Shown one piece after another: positions 54,115-63,367 of a stretch of DNA of 64,000 nt. The stretch is from Novosphingobium profundi (GTDB taxonomy: Bacteria; Pseudomonadota; Alphaproteobacteria; Sphingomonadales; Sphingomonadaceae). Location: positions 186,001 to 250,000 of the forward strand of contig NZ_JAIVLF010000001.1 of assembly GCF_020524485.1 (NCBI RefSeq). Direction: 5' to 3'. Numbering within the stretch: position 1 is the first letter of the stretch; each line of letters begins with the position of its first letter. A program made the translations under genes and the position numbers. A model generated the notes under the pieces. It was given only the letters and a program-made list of their open reading frames with translations. It was not told the origin of the DNA and searched no databases.

Positions 54115-54472
54115 GTGGCCCCCTGGATACGAATGCGCCGCAATCGCGCGTCATCCGGCAGGCCGCACGGGCAGCCCCTTTTTCGGATGGTCTTTGCGAA
54201 AGCGGATGGGCGCCCCTCGACACCCACACTATGATATTGCGAATTATTCGCACCAGCTATCGCGAGTCATTCGCATGTGCAACAATCCAGGATGAATAGA
54301 GCAAATCCATTTTTGCACGGGGCGTGCCCGGTCTGCGGGCAGGGGCGCAAGGCCTCGGGCCGCACGGACCCATAGCGGCGTGTACGGCAGCCGGGACACG
54401 GCGGCCCACGCAAGGGGCGGGGAGGAAATGGATCGCGGGCCGGGACCCTTGGTCGCGCCAGCCTAGCCAGTT
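54115..54472. promoter_or_regulatory. Control region with two Fur-like boxes; otherwise non-coding
   Basis: This 358-base gap precedes the TonB receptor. TGCGAAT-T-ATTCGCA (54238-54252) is a perfect 7-1-7 palindrome. CGCGAGT-C-ATTCGCA (54261-54275) is a second, weaker copy with centres 23 bases apart. The form is close to the alphaproteobacterial Fur consensus (TGCAAAT-N-ATTTGCA). Nothing gene-like was seen in the rest. Confidence 0.7.
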
Positions 54473-55105
54473 TTACCGATAGGTGCGATTGGCTTCGTAA
54501 GCTTCGACTTCGAGCGGCATCCTGGCATGGCCGTAGGTCTGCAGCTCCTGCATGTAGCGCTGCACGTAGGCATCGAAACTCGCACTGCGTTCAATCTGGG
54601 CCACGTGGACCAGTTCGTGCGCCAGGCTGGGCCGATCCAGTGTGAACCCGTCGCGCACCCAGATGGTATACCCGAAGGCCTGCGCGTTGTTGGTAATGCC
54701 GGGCCCGATGAAGCCGAGGCTTTCGCCCATCTTGCGCATGGCCTCGTCCTGCGTCGGGAACGGCACGGCCTCGACATGGACCAGGCGGACCTTCTCGGGG
54801 TGCGCAATGCCGACCTGCCGTGCAAGTTCGGTCTGTTCGGCTGTCAGCGGTGTCCCGCGCGCCTGCCCCTCGGCTTCGATGCCTTTCGCCCACGCGGCGT
54901 ACTTGGCCAGAAATTCGGCGCCGGTATCAGCCTTTTCGCCCGACACCTGCGCCTCGTGGTTTGTGGTTGCGGCAAAGGTGGGCGTAGGGGCCGCGCAAAG
55001 GAGACCTGCCGTGATCACGCCCCAGGCAGACGCCATCCTGCGACGCGTGGTCGTGCGCATCTGCCGAGTGGACAGGATCCTTGGGCTCTCACCAAACGTC
55101 GTCAC
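54473..55105 (-). CDS. Exported protein with HExxH zinc-site motif
   Basis: A 210-residue protein of unknown function. The GTG at 55105 is chosen because a full AGGAGG lies 9 bases upstream; an ATG at 55060 would give 195 residues. A signal-like segment (SAWGVITAGLLCAAPTPTFA) ends at about residue 45. The mature part contains HELVHVAQIE near residue 174, giving the His-Glu-x-x-His zinc motif, and a downstream Glu in PLEVEAYEANR could be the third ligand, as in gluzincins. Proteolytic activity is not proven. It lies between the TonB receptor promoter and mreB, with no obvious operon partner. Confidence 0.72.
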   Translation of the reverse strand: MTTFGESPRILSTRQMRTTTRRRMASAWGVITAGLLCAAPTPTFAATTNHEAQVSGEKADTGAEFLAKYAAWAKGIEAEGQARGTPLTAEQTELARQVGIAHPEKVRLVHVEAVPFPTQDEAMRKMGESLGFIGPGITNNAQAFGYTIWVRDGFTLDRPSLAHELVHVAQIERSASFDAYVQRYMQELQTYGHARMPLEVEAYEANRTYR

Positions 55106-55278
55106 GGGCCAATTCCTCCTGGTGTCCTTGCGCCGAGCCCCCATCGGCGGTGCCGAACGTGGTAGCGGACAGGCGCAATTCCTCAAGCGCCCTGTCCGCA
55201 TTTTCCAGAAAGGTCGCACAAGCCCGAGGGCGATGGCCCGTCGCGTATCCTTCTGACTTCGCGTGCGTGCCAGCGCGC

Positions 55279-56436
<1,158 letters not shown>

Positions 56437-56586
56437 TCAACGTCCCTTGCGCCCGACCGTCCGCTGGACGCGACCACTGGCCTTGGCATGTGTCCAGCAC
56501 GTCCGGGCGCGGGGCACGTCCGGCCTGTTCCGCTTTGGCGCAAGAGAGCCTTTCCTCGCGGCATGGGGGGCGCTATCGCCCCGGCG

Positions 56587-57489
56587 ATGTCCAGTTCTGC
56601 GCTCCTGTCGACCCAGACCGAATTCGAGCGGGCCGCCCGCTTTCTCGAGACGAGCCCCGACTACCGCGTCCTGCGCAAGCTGCAGAGCGTGCGGGGTTTT
56701 CACGCGCCCCGGCCCGGCGTGGAGACGCGCGTGGGCGTGGCGGTCGATGTCGAGACGACCGGTCTTGACCATGAGAGCGAGGTCATCATCGAACTGGCCG
56801 TGCAGCGCTTCCGCTTCGATGCCGAGGGGCGCATCGTCCAGGTCGGCCAGCCGCGTGTCTGGCGCGAGGATCCGGGCCGCGAGCTCGACCCGCGCATCAC
56901 CCAGCTTACCGGGCTGACCAACGCGGTTCTCAAGGACGAGGCGATCGACGAGGAGACGGCCGTCGAGATCCTTGGCTCGGCGGATCTTATCGTCGCGCAC
57001 AACGCCGCCTTCGACCGCCCCTTCGTCGACAAGCGCCTGCCCGCGCTTGCGGGCAAGGCCTGGGCCTGTTCGATGGCCGAGCCCGATTGGCTGGAGCTGG
57101 GCTTTGATGGCCGCGCACTGGCGCATCTCGTGTTCCAGTGCGGCTGGTTCTACGAAGGCCACCGCGCGGAGAACGACATCCTCGCGCTGATCTACCTCCT
57201 GGCCCACGACCTCCCCGAGGGGCGGACCGTCCTTGCCGATCTCGTCGCGCGCTCCGAGGCGCCCAGCTACCGGGTCAACGCAGTGGATGCGCCGTTTGAG
57301 TCCAAGGACAAGCTGAAGGCGCGCGGCTACCGCTGGAACGCGGTGCTGCGCTTCTGGTCGCGCGAGATTCCCGAGGCCGAGCGGGCCGAGGAGGAAGCCT
57401 GGCTGCGCGCCGAGGTCTACACCACTGGGCGCGGGAGCCCGGCCTTCTTTCCGGTCACCGCGAACGAGCGCTACACCCCCTCCACCTGA
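56587..57489 (+). CDS. DEDDh-type 3'-5' exonuclease
   Basis: A 300-residue nuclease of the DnaQ-like superfamily. The catalytic residues are Asp54 and Glu56 in VDVETTGLD, Asp in AHNAAFDRPF, and the His/Asp pair in GHRAENDILAL. The C-terminal 60 residues have KDKLKARGYRWNAVLRFWSR, an extension often found in this subgroup. The start is uncertain: the ATG at 56587 is used, but an ATG at 56563 is possible and neither has a strong ribosome site. It diverges from mreB across 264 bases in which no further gene was seen. Confidence 0.9.
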   Translation: MSSSALLSTQTEFERAARFLETSPDYRVLRKLQSVRGFHAPRPGVETRVGVAVDVETTGLDHESEVIIELAVQRFRFDAEGRIVQVGQPRVWREDPGRELDPRITQLTGLTNAVLKDEAIDEETAVEILGSADLIVAHNAAFDRPFVDKRLPALAGKAWACSMAEPDWLELGFDGRALAHLVFQCGWFYEGHRAENDILALIYLLAHDLPEGRTVLADLVARSEAPSYRVNAVDAPFESKDKLKARGYRWNAVLRFWSREIPEAERAEEEAWLRAEVYTTGRGSPAFFPVTANERYTPST

Positions 57490-57633
57490 TCCCGGCCTGC
57501 TAGATCAGCCTGTCGGTTTCGTGCCAATACCGGCTTTGCGCTTCGCCTTGCGCATAGTTCGCCCCGCGCCTTGCGGCCTAGCCTCACTTCCTTGCGGCAC
57601 GTCGCCGCGGCAGGGCAGCGAGCGGGAGTGCGC

Positions 57634-59742
57634 GTGGGGCAGGACAGGGTGCAAAGCAGGGCAAAGGTGTGGGCCAGCGGTCTGGCGGCAGGAGCGGCAG
57701 CATCGCTCCTTGCCGCACTGGCCGGTTGCAGCTTGCAGGGGCGCACGCCCGACTACGTGAACTGGGCCAGCCATGGGCTCGACGGCGCCGAGACCCGCTT
57801 CAGTCCGCTCGATGCCATTACCTCTGATAATGTCGCAGACCTCGGCGTTGCCTGGTTCGCCGATTTCGACACGCGCACCTTGCGCGGGGTCGAGGGTACG
57901 CCGCTTGTCGTCGATGGCGTGATGTACGCGACGGGGGCGTGGAGCAAGGTGCTGGCGCTCGATGCGGTGACCGGGCGCAAGCTCTGGGAGTACGATCCCG
58001 AGGTGCCCGGCAGCGCCGCGCGCGAGGGCTGCTGCGGTGTCGTCAACCGGGGCGTCGCCTACCACGAGGGGCGCATCTACCTGGGCGCCTTCGACGGACG
58101 GCTGATTGCGCTCGAGGCTGCGACGGGCGCCGTCGTCTGGCAGGTCGATACCACCGAGGGCAACAGGCCCTACACCATCACCGGCGCGCCGCGCGTGGTG
58201 AAGGGGCGCATCGTGATCGGCAACGGCGGCGCGGAATATGGCGTGCGCGGCTATGTCAGTGCCTACGATGCCGCGACGGGGGAGCGGGCCTGGCGCATCT
58301 ACACCGTGCCCGGAGACCCGGCGAAGGGCTTTGAAAGTCCCGCCATGGAAATGGCCGCAAAGACCTGGAGCGGGGAATGGTGGAAATATGGCGGGGGCGG
58401 CACGGCCTGGGATTCGATGGTCTACGATCCCCAGCTCGACCTTCTCTACATTGGCGTGGGCAACGGCGGGCCTTGGAGCCGCGAGGTGCGCTCGCAAGGG
58501 GAGGGGGACAACCTCTTCGTCTCCTCGATCCTCGCGGTGCGGCCCGAGACCGGCGAATATGTCTGGCACTTCCAGGAAGTGCCCGGCGATGAATGGGACT
58601 ACACCGCCACCCAGCACATGATCCTGGCTGACATGGAATGGGAAGGACGCCCCCGCAAGGTCTTGATGCAGGCGCCCAAGAACGGTTTCTTCTACGTGCT
58701 CGACCGCGAGACCGGGGAGTTTCTTTCGGGGACGCCTTACGTTCCTGTCACCTGGACCAAGGGGCTCGATCCCGAGACGGGCCGCCCGGACATCGTGCCC
58801 GCCGCGCGCTACAGCGAAGAGGGCGCGCCGTTCCTGGGGATGCCCTCGCCCGCAGGCGGGCACAGCTGGCAGCCGATGAGTTACAATGCCGCGACCGGCC
58901 TCGTCTACTTCCCGACCGCCGAGATCCCTTATGGCTATGTCGCCGGGGACGCGAAGGCCTTCACGCTTGATCCGCACGGCTGGAACACCGGGCAGGACGA
59001 GGCGAAAAGCTCCATGCCCGAGGACCCCGAGGTGCGAAAGCAGATCGCCGCCATGATGAAGGGCGCGCTTGTCGCGTGGGATCCGGTCAAGGGCGAGCGG
59101 GCCTGGTCGGTGCCGATGGATACGCCCTGGAACGGGGGCGTCCTTTCCACGGCCGGCGGGCTTGTCTTCCAGGGCAACGCGAGCGGCGAATTTGTCGCCT
59201 ACGATGCGAAAGACGGGCGCAAGCTGTGGGCGCGCCAGATGGGCTCGGGCATCGTTGCGCCGCCGGTGACCTATGCGGTGGACGGCGTGCAGTACGTCTC
59301 GGTCGCGGTGGGCTGGGGGGGTATCCTGCCGCTCAATCTGGGCGTGGCGCTGAAGGACGCGCAGCGCCCGCGCGTCAACCGGGTGGTGACTTTCCGGCTT
59401 GGCGCACACGGCGAACTGCCGATCCCGGCACCCGCGCCCGAAGCGCCCCTCGCGCGCATTGCCTCGGACGCCAGCGCGGCGACGGTCGCGCAGGGGCGCC
59501 ACCTCTACCACGTACGCTGCTGGATGTGCCACGGCGACACCGCGGTCAATCGCGGCGGTATCCCGGACCTGCGCGCTTCGCCTGCGATCACCGATGCGGG
59601 TGTCTTTGCCGCCTTCGTGCGCGAGGGCGTGGCTGAGCCGCGCGGCATGCCCAACTTCGGCGAGGAACTGGACGCGCAGGAGACCGAGGCGATCCGCGCC
59701 TATGTGATCAAGCGCGCGAACGACCGCATGAGCGCGCGCTGA
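57634..59742 (+). CDS. PQQ-dependent quinohaemoprotein alcohol dehydrogenase, lipoprotein-type
   Basis: A 702-residue periplasmic enzyme that oxidises alcohols and passes electrons through its own haem. A hydrophobic leader ends in the lipobox-like LAALAGC, with Cys32 as the lipidation candidate. The PQQ propeller has the vicinal Cys133-Cys134 disulphide (EGCCGVVNRG) and catalytic Asp322 in EWDYTATQ. The residue two after Asp322 is Thr rather than Asp, which favours Ca2+ over lanthanide. The C-terminal cytochrome c domain has CWMCH at 629-633 and a Met ligand in RGMPNFG. The GTG at 57634 follows GGGAG. The specific alcohol is unknown. Confidence 0.92.
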   Translation: MGQDRVQSRAKVWASGLAAGAAASLLAALAGCSLQGRTPDYVNWASHGLDGAETRFSPLDAITSDNVADLGVAWFADFDTRTLRGVEGTPLVVDGVMYATGAWSKVLALDAVTGRKLWEYDPEVPGSAAREGCCGVVNRGVAYHEGRIYLGAFDGRLIALEAATGAVVWQVDTTEGNRPYTITGAPRVVKGRIVIGNGGAEYGVRGYVSAYDAATGERAWRIYTVPGDPAKGFESPAMEMAAKTWSGEWWKYGGGGTAWDSMVYDPQLDLLYIGVGNGGPWSREVRSQGEGDNLFVSSILAVRPETGEYVWHFQEVPGDEWDYTATQHMILADMEWEGRPRKVLMQAPKNGFFYVLDRETGEFLSGTPYVPVTWTKGLDPETGRPDIVPAARYSEEGAPFLGMPSPAGGHSWQPMSYNAATGLVYFPTAEIPYGYVAGDAKAFTLDPHGWNTGQDEAKSSMPEDPEVRKQIAAMMKGALVAWDPVKGERAWSVPMDTPWNGGVLSTAGGLVFQGNASGEFVAYDAKDGRKLWARQMGSGIVAPPVTYAVDGVQYVSVAVGWGGILPLNLGVALKDAQRPRVNRVVTFRLGAHGELPIPAPAPEAPLARIASDASAATVAQGRHLYHVRCWMCHGDTAVNRGGIPDLRASPAITDAGVFAAFVREGVAEPRGMPNFGEELDAQETEAIRAYVIKRANDRMSAR

Positions 59743-59799
59743 GGCTGAACCAAAACGCGCCCCGACAGGGGGCGAAGCACACGAGGGGGGACAAGGGGC

Positions 59800-61125
59800 A
59801 TGGCAAGCATCGGCGAAGACGGCGCGCATTCGGCGGCGGGAGGACAAGCTGCTCAGAACGGCTGGTACGTCGTCGGGATTTGCATGGTGGCCTATGTCCT
59901 CTCCTTCGTGGACCGCCAGATCCTGGCTCTGATGATCGGGCCGATCCAGGCGGACCTCGGCATTTCCGACACCCAGTTCGGCCTTCTCCATGGCCTGGCC
60001 TTCGCGATTTTCTACGCGACCATGGGCATTCCGCTGGCCAGCCTTGCCGACCGTGTTTCGCGCCCTCTCGTCATATCGGTCGGGATCGCGGTGTGGAGCG
60101 CGGCAACGCTCATGTGCGGGCTCGCGCGCGGGTTCACCCAGCTGTTCATTGCGCGCATCTTCGTGGGCGCGGGCGAGGCGGGTCTTTCGCCTGCAACCTA
60201 TTCGCTCATCAGCGACCTGTTCCCCAGGGAGCGGCTGGGGCGGGCCTATGCGGTCTACTCGATGGGCTCGTTCCTGGGCGCAGGGCTGGCCTTTCTGGCG
60301 GGCGGCGCGGTCATCGCGGCGGTCGGCGGGATCGGCGAGGTATCTCTGCTGGGCCATCCCCTGCGCGCCTGGCAGCTGGTCTTCCTGATCGTCGGCGCGC
60401 CCGGGTTCCTCCTTGCCGCGATCATGGCGCTGAGCGTGCGTGATCCGGGCCGTTCGGGCGGGGCGGCACAGGTGCCTGGCCTTCTCCGCGTTCTCGCCCA
60501 CATGGGGGAGCACCGCGCGATCTATATCCCCCACGTTGTGGGCTACACCTTTGCGGCGATGGCCCTGTTCGCGCTGCTGGGTTGGGCGCCCGCGCTGCTT
60601 ATGCGCACGCAGCACCTGAGCCCGGGCGAGGCGGGCGGCTGGCTTGGCATGATCGCGCTTGTCTTCGGGGTGAGCGGTGTGCTCGCCAGCGGCTGGATCA
60701 TGGATGTGCTGACCCGCAAGGGGCATCTCGCTTCGCCCTTCACGACCGGAATCGTGGGCGCGGTGGGCACGCTTCTCTTCGCCGCGCTCCTACCCTTTGC
60801 CGATGGCTTCGCCGCGTTGATCGCGGCGCTGTGCGGGCTCATGTTCTTTGCCTCCTTTCCCATGCCGCCCTCCACGGCGGTCATGCAGATGGCCGCGCCG
60901 CCAGCCATGCGCTCGCGCGTCTCGGCGATCTTCCTGTGCAGCAATTCGCTGATCGGATCGACGCTGGGCGCGCTTTTCGTCGGTCTGCTCAATGACCGGG
61001 TGTTCGCAGGGCAGGGCGGTGGCGTGGCCGCCTCGCTCGCCTGCGTGACCGGCGGTGCGGCGCTGGTCTGCGCGCTTGTGCTGAGCCGCGGCTGCGCACC
61101 GTTTGCCCGTCTTGTGCGCCGTTGA
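59800..61125 (+). CDS. Major facilitator superfamily transporter
   Basis: A 441-residue 12-helix transporter. It has FVDRQILALMIGPIQADL in helix 1 and a PLASLADRVSRPLVISVG loop resembling the MFS motif A, plus RIFVGAGEAGLSPATYSLIS. Similar proteins in sphingomonads are often annotated spinster-like and sit beside catabolic genes. It lies 57 bases after the PQQ dehydrogenase, and could share its transcript. It may import the acids handled by the following operon, but the substrate is unknown. Confidence 0.9.
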   Translation: MASIGEDGAHSAAGGQAAQNGWYVVGICMVAYVLSFVDRQILALMIGPIQADLGISDTQFGLLHGLAFAIFYATMGIPLASLADRVSRPLVISVGIAVWSAATLMCGLARGFTQLFIARIFVGAGEAGLSPATYSLISDLFPRERLGRAYAVYSMGSFLGAGLAFLAGGAVIAAVGGIGEVSLLGHPLRAWQLVFLIVGAPGFLLAAIMALSVRDPGRSGGAAQVPGLLRVLAHMGEHRAIYIPHVVGYTFAAMALFALLGWAPALLMRTQHLSPGEAGGWLGMIALVFGVSGVLASGWIMDVLTRKGHLASPFTTGIVGAVGTLLFAALLPFADGFAALIAALCGLMFFASFPMPPSTAVMQMAAPPAMRSRVSAIFLCSNSLIGSTLGALFVGLLNDRVFAGQGGGVAASLACVTGGAALVCALVLSRGCAPFARLVRR

Positions 61126-61245
61126 GAGCGCCCTTGCGCAACGCCCTTTGCTGCGGATTTCGCACCCCGCCTGCCGATAGCGAATAGAGCCCGCACGGAC
61201 CTTCGCCCAAGATCGGTCCTGTAAGCGATCAGGAAGGAAATACGA

Positions 61246-62337
61246 ATGCGCGTTGCCGTTCTGGGCGGGGGGCACGGGTGCTATGCCGCCGCCGTCGAAA
61301 TGAGCGAAATGGGCCACGAGGTCTGGTTCTGGAGGCGCGATGCCGAGGCCTTCGGGCCGGTGCTGGAAACCGGCGCGATCAAGGTGAAGGACCACAAGGG
61401 CACGCGCGAGGTCGTCATCGCCCATCCCACCACCTCGCTCGAGGAGGCGATCAGCCAGGCCGAAGTGGTCATCATCCCGCTGCCCGCGACGACCCACGAG
61501 AACCTCGCTGAGGCTTGCGCGCCCTACTGGAAGGACGGCCAGGTCGTGTTCCTGCCGCCCGGCACGCTGGGCTCGATCATCTTTGCCCAGGCCGCGCGCG
61601 CGGCGGGCAACCGGGCCGATGTCAGCTTCGCAGAAACTGGCACGTTGCCCTATCTCGTGCGTAAGCACGGGCCTGCCGAAATCGTCATCAGCGTCTACGC
61701 CACGCGTCTGCCGACAGGTGTGTTTCCCGCCCGCAACGCCGAACGCGCCATCGCCCTGCTGCAACAGGTCTACCCGGCGGTCGAGCCGATCGAGGATGCG
61801 CTGTCGGGCGGGTTGATGAATGCAGGGCCGATCATCCACCCCCCGCTGATCCTGATGAACGCCGGGCCGCTGGAGCATTTCCCGGCCTGGGACATCCACA
61901 ACGAGGGAACCCAGCCCTCGATCCGCGCGGTGACGAGCGCGCTCGATGCCGAGCGCATGGCCCTGCGCGAGGCGCTGGGCTACGGCGCGCCGCACTTTCC
62001 GCTCGCCGACCATTACCATGCCGGGCCGCAGGACGGCGAGGAGTGGATGTACGGCTATGCCGCGCACGAAAAACTCACCGACAGCGGCGACTGGCGTGAG
62101 AAGATCGATCTGCAGAGTCACCGCTACATGGTCGAAGACACGCGCCTTGGCCTTAGCATGATCACGTCGATCGCGCGCTGGGCCGGGCACGAGGCGCCGC
62201 TTGCCTCGGGACTTCTGGCCATGGCGAGCGCGATCACGGGCCGCGATCTCTACGCCGAAGGGCGCACCCTGGAGCGCCTGGGCCTCGCCGAGTTCGACCG
62301 TGCGGCGATGACCACCTACCTGCGCGAGGGGATCTGA
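61246..62337 (+). CDS. Opine dehydrogenase-like NAD(P)-dependent oxidoreductase
   Basis: A 363-residue protein. The dinucleotide motif VAVLGGGHGCYAAAVEM is at residues 3-19, and the C-terminal NAD/NADP octopine/nopaline dehydrogenase domain has NAGPIIHPPLILMNAG, which holds the family's catalytic His. This is followed by RMALREALGYGAPHFPLADHY. The family condenses or cleaves amino acid-keto acid adducts (secondary amines). The ATG at 61246 follows AGGAAGGAAATACGA. It begins a three-gene operon with a 3-hydroxyacyl-CoA dehydrogenase-like and an FAD-linked dehydrogenase gene. Breakdown of an opine-like compound or of a hydroxyacid are both possible. Confidence 0.88.
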   Translation: MRVAVLGGGHGCYAAAVEMSEMGHEVWFWRRDAEAFGPVLETGAIKVKDHKGTREVVIAHPTTSLEEAISQAEVVIIPLPATTHENLAEACAPYWKDGQVVFLPPGTLGSIIFAQAARAAGNRADVSFAETGTLPYLVRKHGPAEIVISVYATRLPTGVFPARNAERAIALLQQVYPAVEPIEDALSGGLMNAGPIIHPPLILMNAGPLEHFPAWDIHNEGTQPSIRAVTSALDAERMALREALGYGAPHFPLADHYHAGPQDGEEWMYGYAAHEKLTDSGDWREKIDLQSHRYMVEDTRLGLSMITSIARWAGHEAPLASGLLAMASAITGRDLYAEGRTLERLGLAEFDRAAMTTYLREGI

Positions 62338-62338
62338 T

Positions 62339-63367
62339 ATGGCAGGCGAGCACAGCGCCCCGCTTTCGCCAGCCACCATCGGGTCCGTGGCCGCAGTCGG
62401 GGCCGGACGAATGGGGCGGGGCATCGCCATTGCCTTTGCGGCCATCGGCGTGCCGGTGACGCTGGTCGATGCCAAGCCCCGCAACGCCGATGCCCTGGAC
62501 ACCTTGCGTACAGCGGCGATGGCCGAGATCGAGGCGGACCTTGCGTTCCTCGTCGCGCTGGGGCTCATTGACAGGGCGGGCGCGGAAGGCGCGTTGGAGC
62601 GCGTCGCCTTTGCCGGACGCGACACAGCTGCCGAGGCCCTGTCGGGCGCGTCCATCGTCTTCGAGGGCGTGCCCGAGACGCTGGAGGCCAAGCGCGAGGG
62701 CTTCGCCTTCATCTGCGCGCATGCAGCGCCCGACTGCATCATCGCCTCGACTACTTCGACCATCGATCCCGAGGATCTTGTCGGCATGGTCGAGGGGCCG
62801 GAGCGCTTCCTCAACGCGCACTGGCTCAATCCGGCCTATCTCATGCCGCTGGTCGAACTTGCGCCGTCTTCGGTCACCGATCCCGAAGTTGTCGCGCGCC
62901 TGAAGGCCGTCCTCAGCGCAGCGGGCAAGGTGCCCATCGTCTGCCGCAACGCGCCGGGCTACATCGTCCCGCGCATCCAGGCGCTGGCGATGAACGAGGC
63001 GGCGCGCATCGTCGAGGAAGGCATTGCCAGTGCCGAGGACGTGGACCTGGCCGTGCGCACGGGCTTTGGCCTGCGCTTTGCGGTGCTGGGGCTCCTCGAA
63101 TTCATCGACTGGGGCGGGGGCGACATCCTGTTCCACGCCAGCAACTACCTCTCCGAGAAGGTCGATGCGCAGCGCTTTGCGGCCCCCGAGATCGTTTCGC
63201 GCAACATGGCCGAGGAACGCCGGGGCTTGCGCGATGGGGCAGGCTTCTACGACTACGCGGGCGTCAACGCGGAAGTCTACCGCGCCGGACGGCTGGGCGA
63301 TTTTGCCGCGCTCCTGCGCCTGCGCGGGCTGGTACCGCCCTTCGTGCACGGAACCTTGCCCGCATGA
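62339..63367 (+). CDS. 3-hydroxyacyl-CoA dehydrogenase-family protein
   Basis: A 342-residue two-domain dehydrogenase. The NAD-binding motif AAVGAGRMGRGIAIAFAAIG begins near residue 18. The catalytic-domain segment HWLNPAYLMPLVEL provides the likely His, and RNAPGYIVPRIQALAMNEA matches the 3HCDH C-terminal domain. It is a stand-alone subunit without the crotonase half found in FadB. The gene starts 1 base after the opine-dehydrogenase-like stop, and its stop overlaps the next ATG by 4 bases. It would oxidise a 3-hydroxy acid or its CoA ester; which one is not known. Confidence 0.9.
   Translation: MAGEHSAPLSPATIGSVAAVGAGRMGRGIAIAFAAIGVPVTLVDAKPRNADALDTLRTAAMAEIEADLAFLVALGLIDRAGAEGALERVAFAGRDTAAEALSGASIVFEGVPETLEAKREGFAFICAHAAPDCIIASTTSTIDPEDLVGMVEGPERFLNAHWLNPAYLMPLVELAPSSVTDPEVVARLKAVLSAAGKVPIVCRNAPGYIVPRIQALAMNEAARIVEEGIASAEDVDLAVRTGFGLRFAVLGLLEFIDWGGGDILFHASNYLSEKVDAQRFAAPEIVSRNMAEERRGLRDGAGFYDYAGVNAEVYRAGRLGDFAALLRLRGLVPPFVHGTLPA

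Noticed and set aside
57505..60726. A 1073-residue open frame antisense to the PQQ dehydrogenase and MFS genes
   Set aside because: Its composition is GC-shadow-like, and it crosses two strong plus-strand genes with complete motifs.
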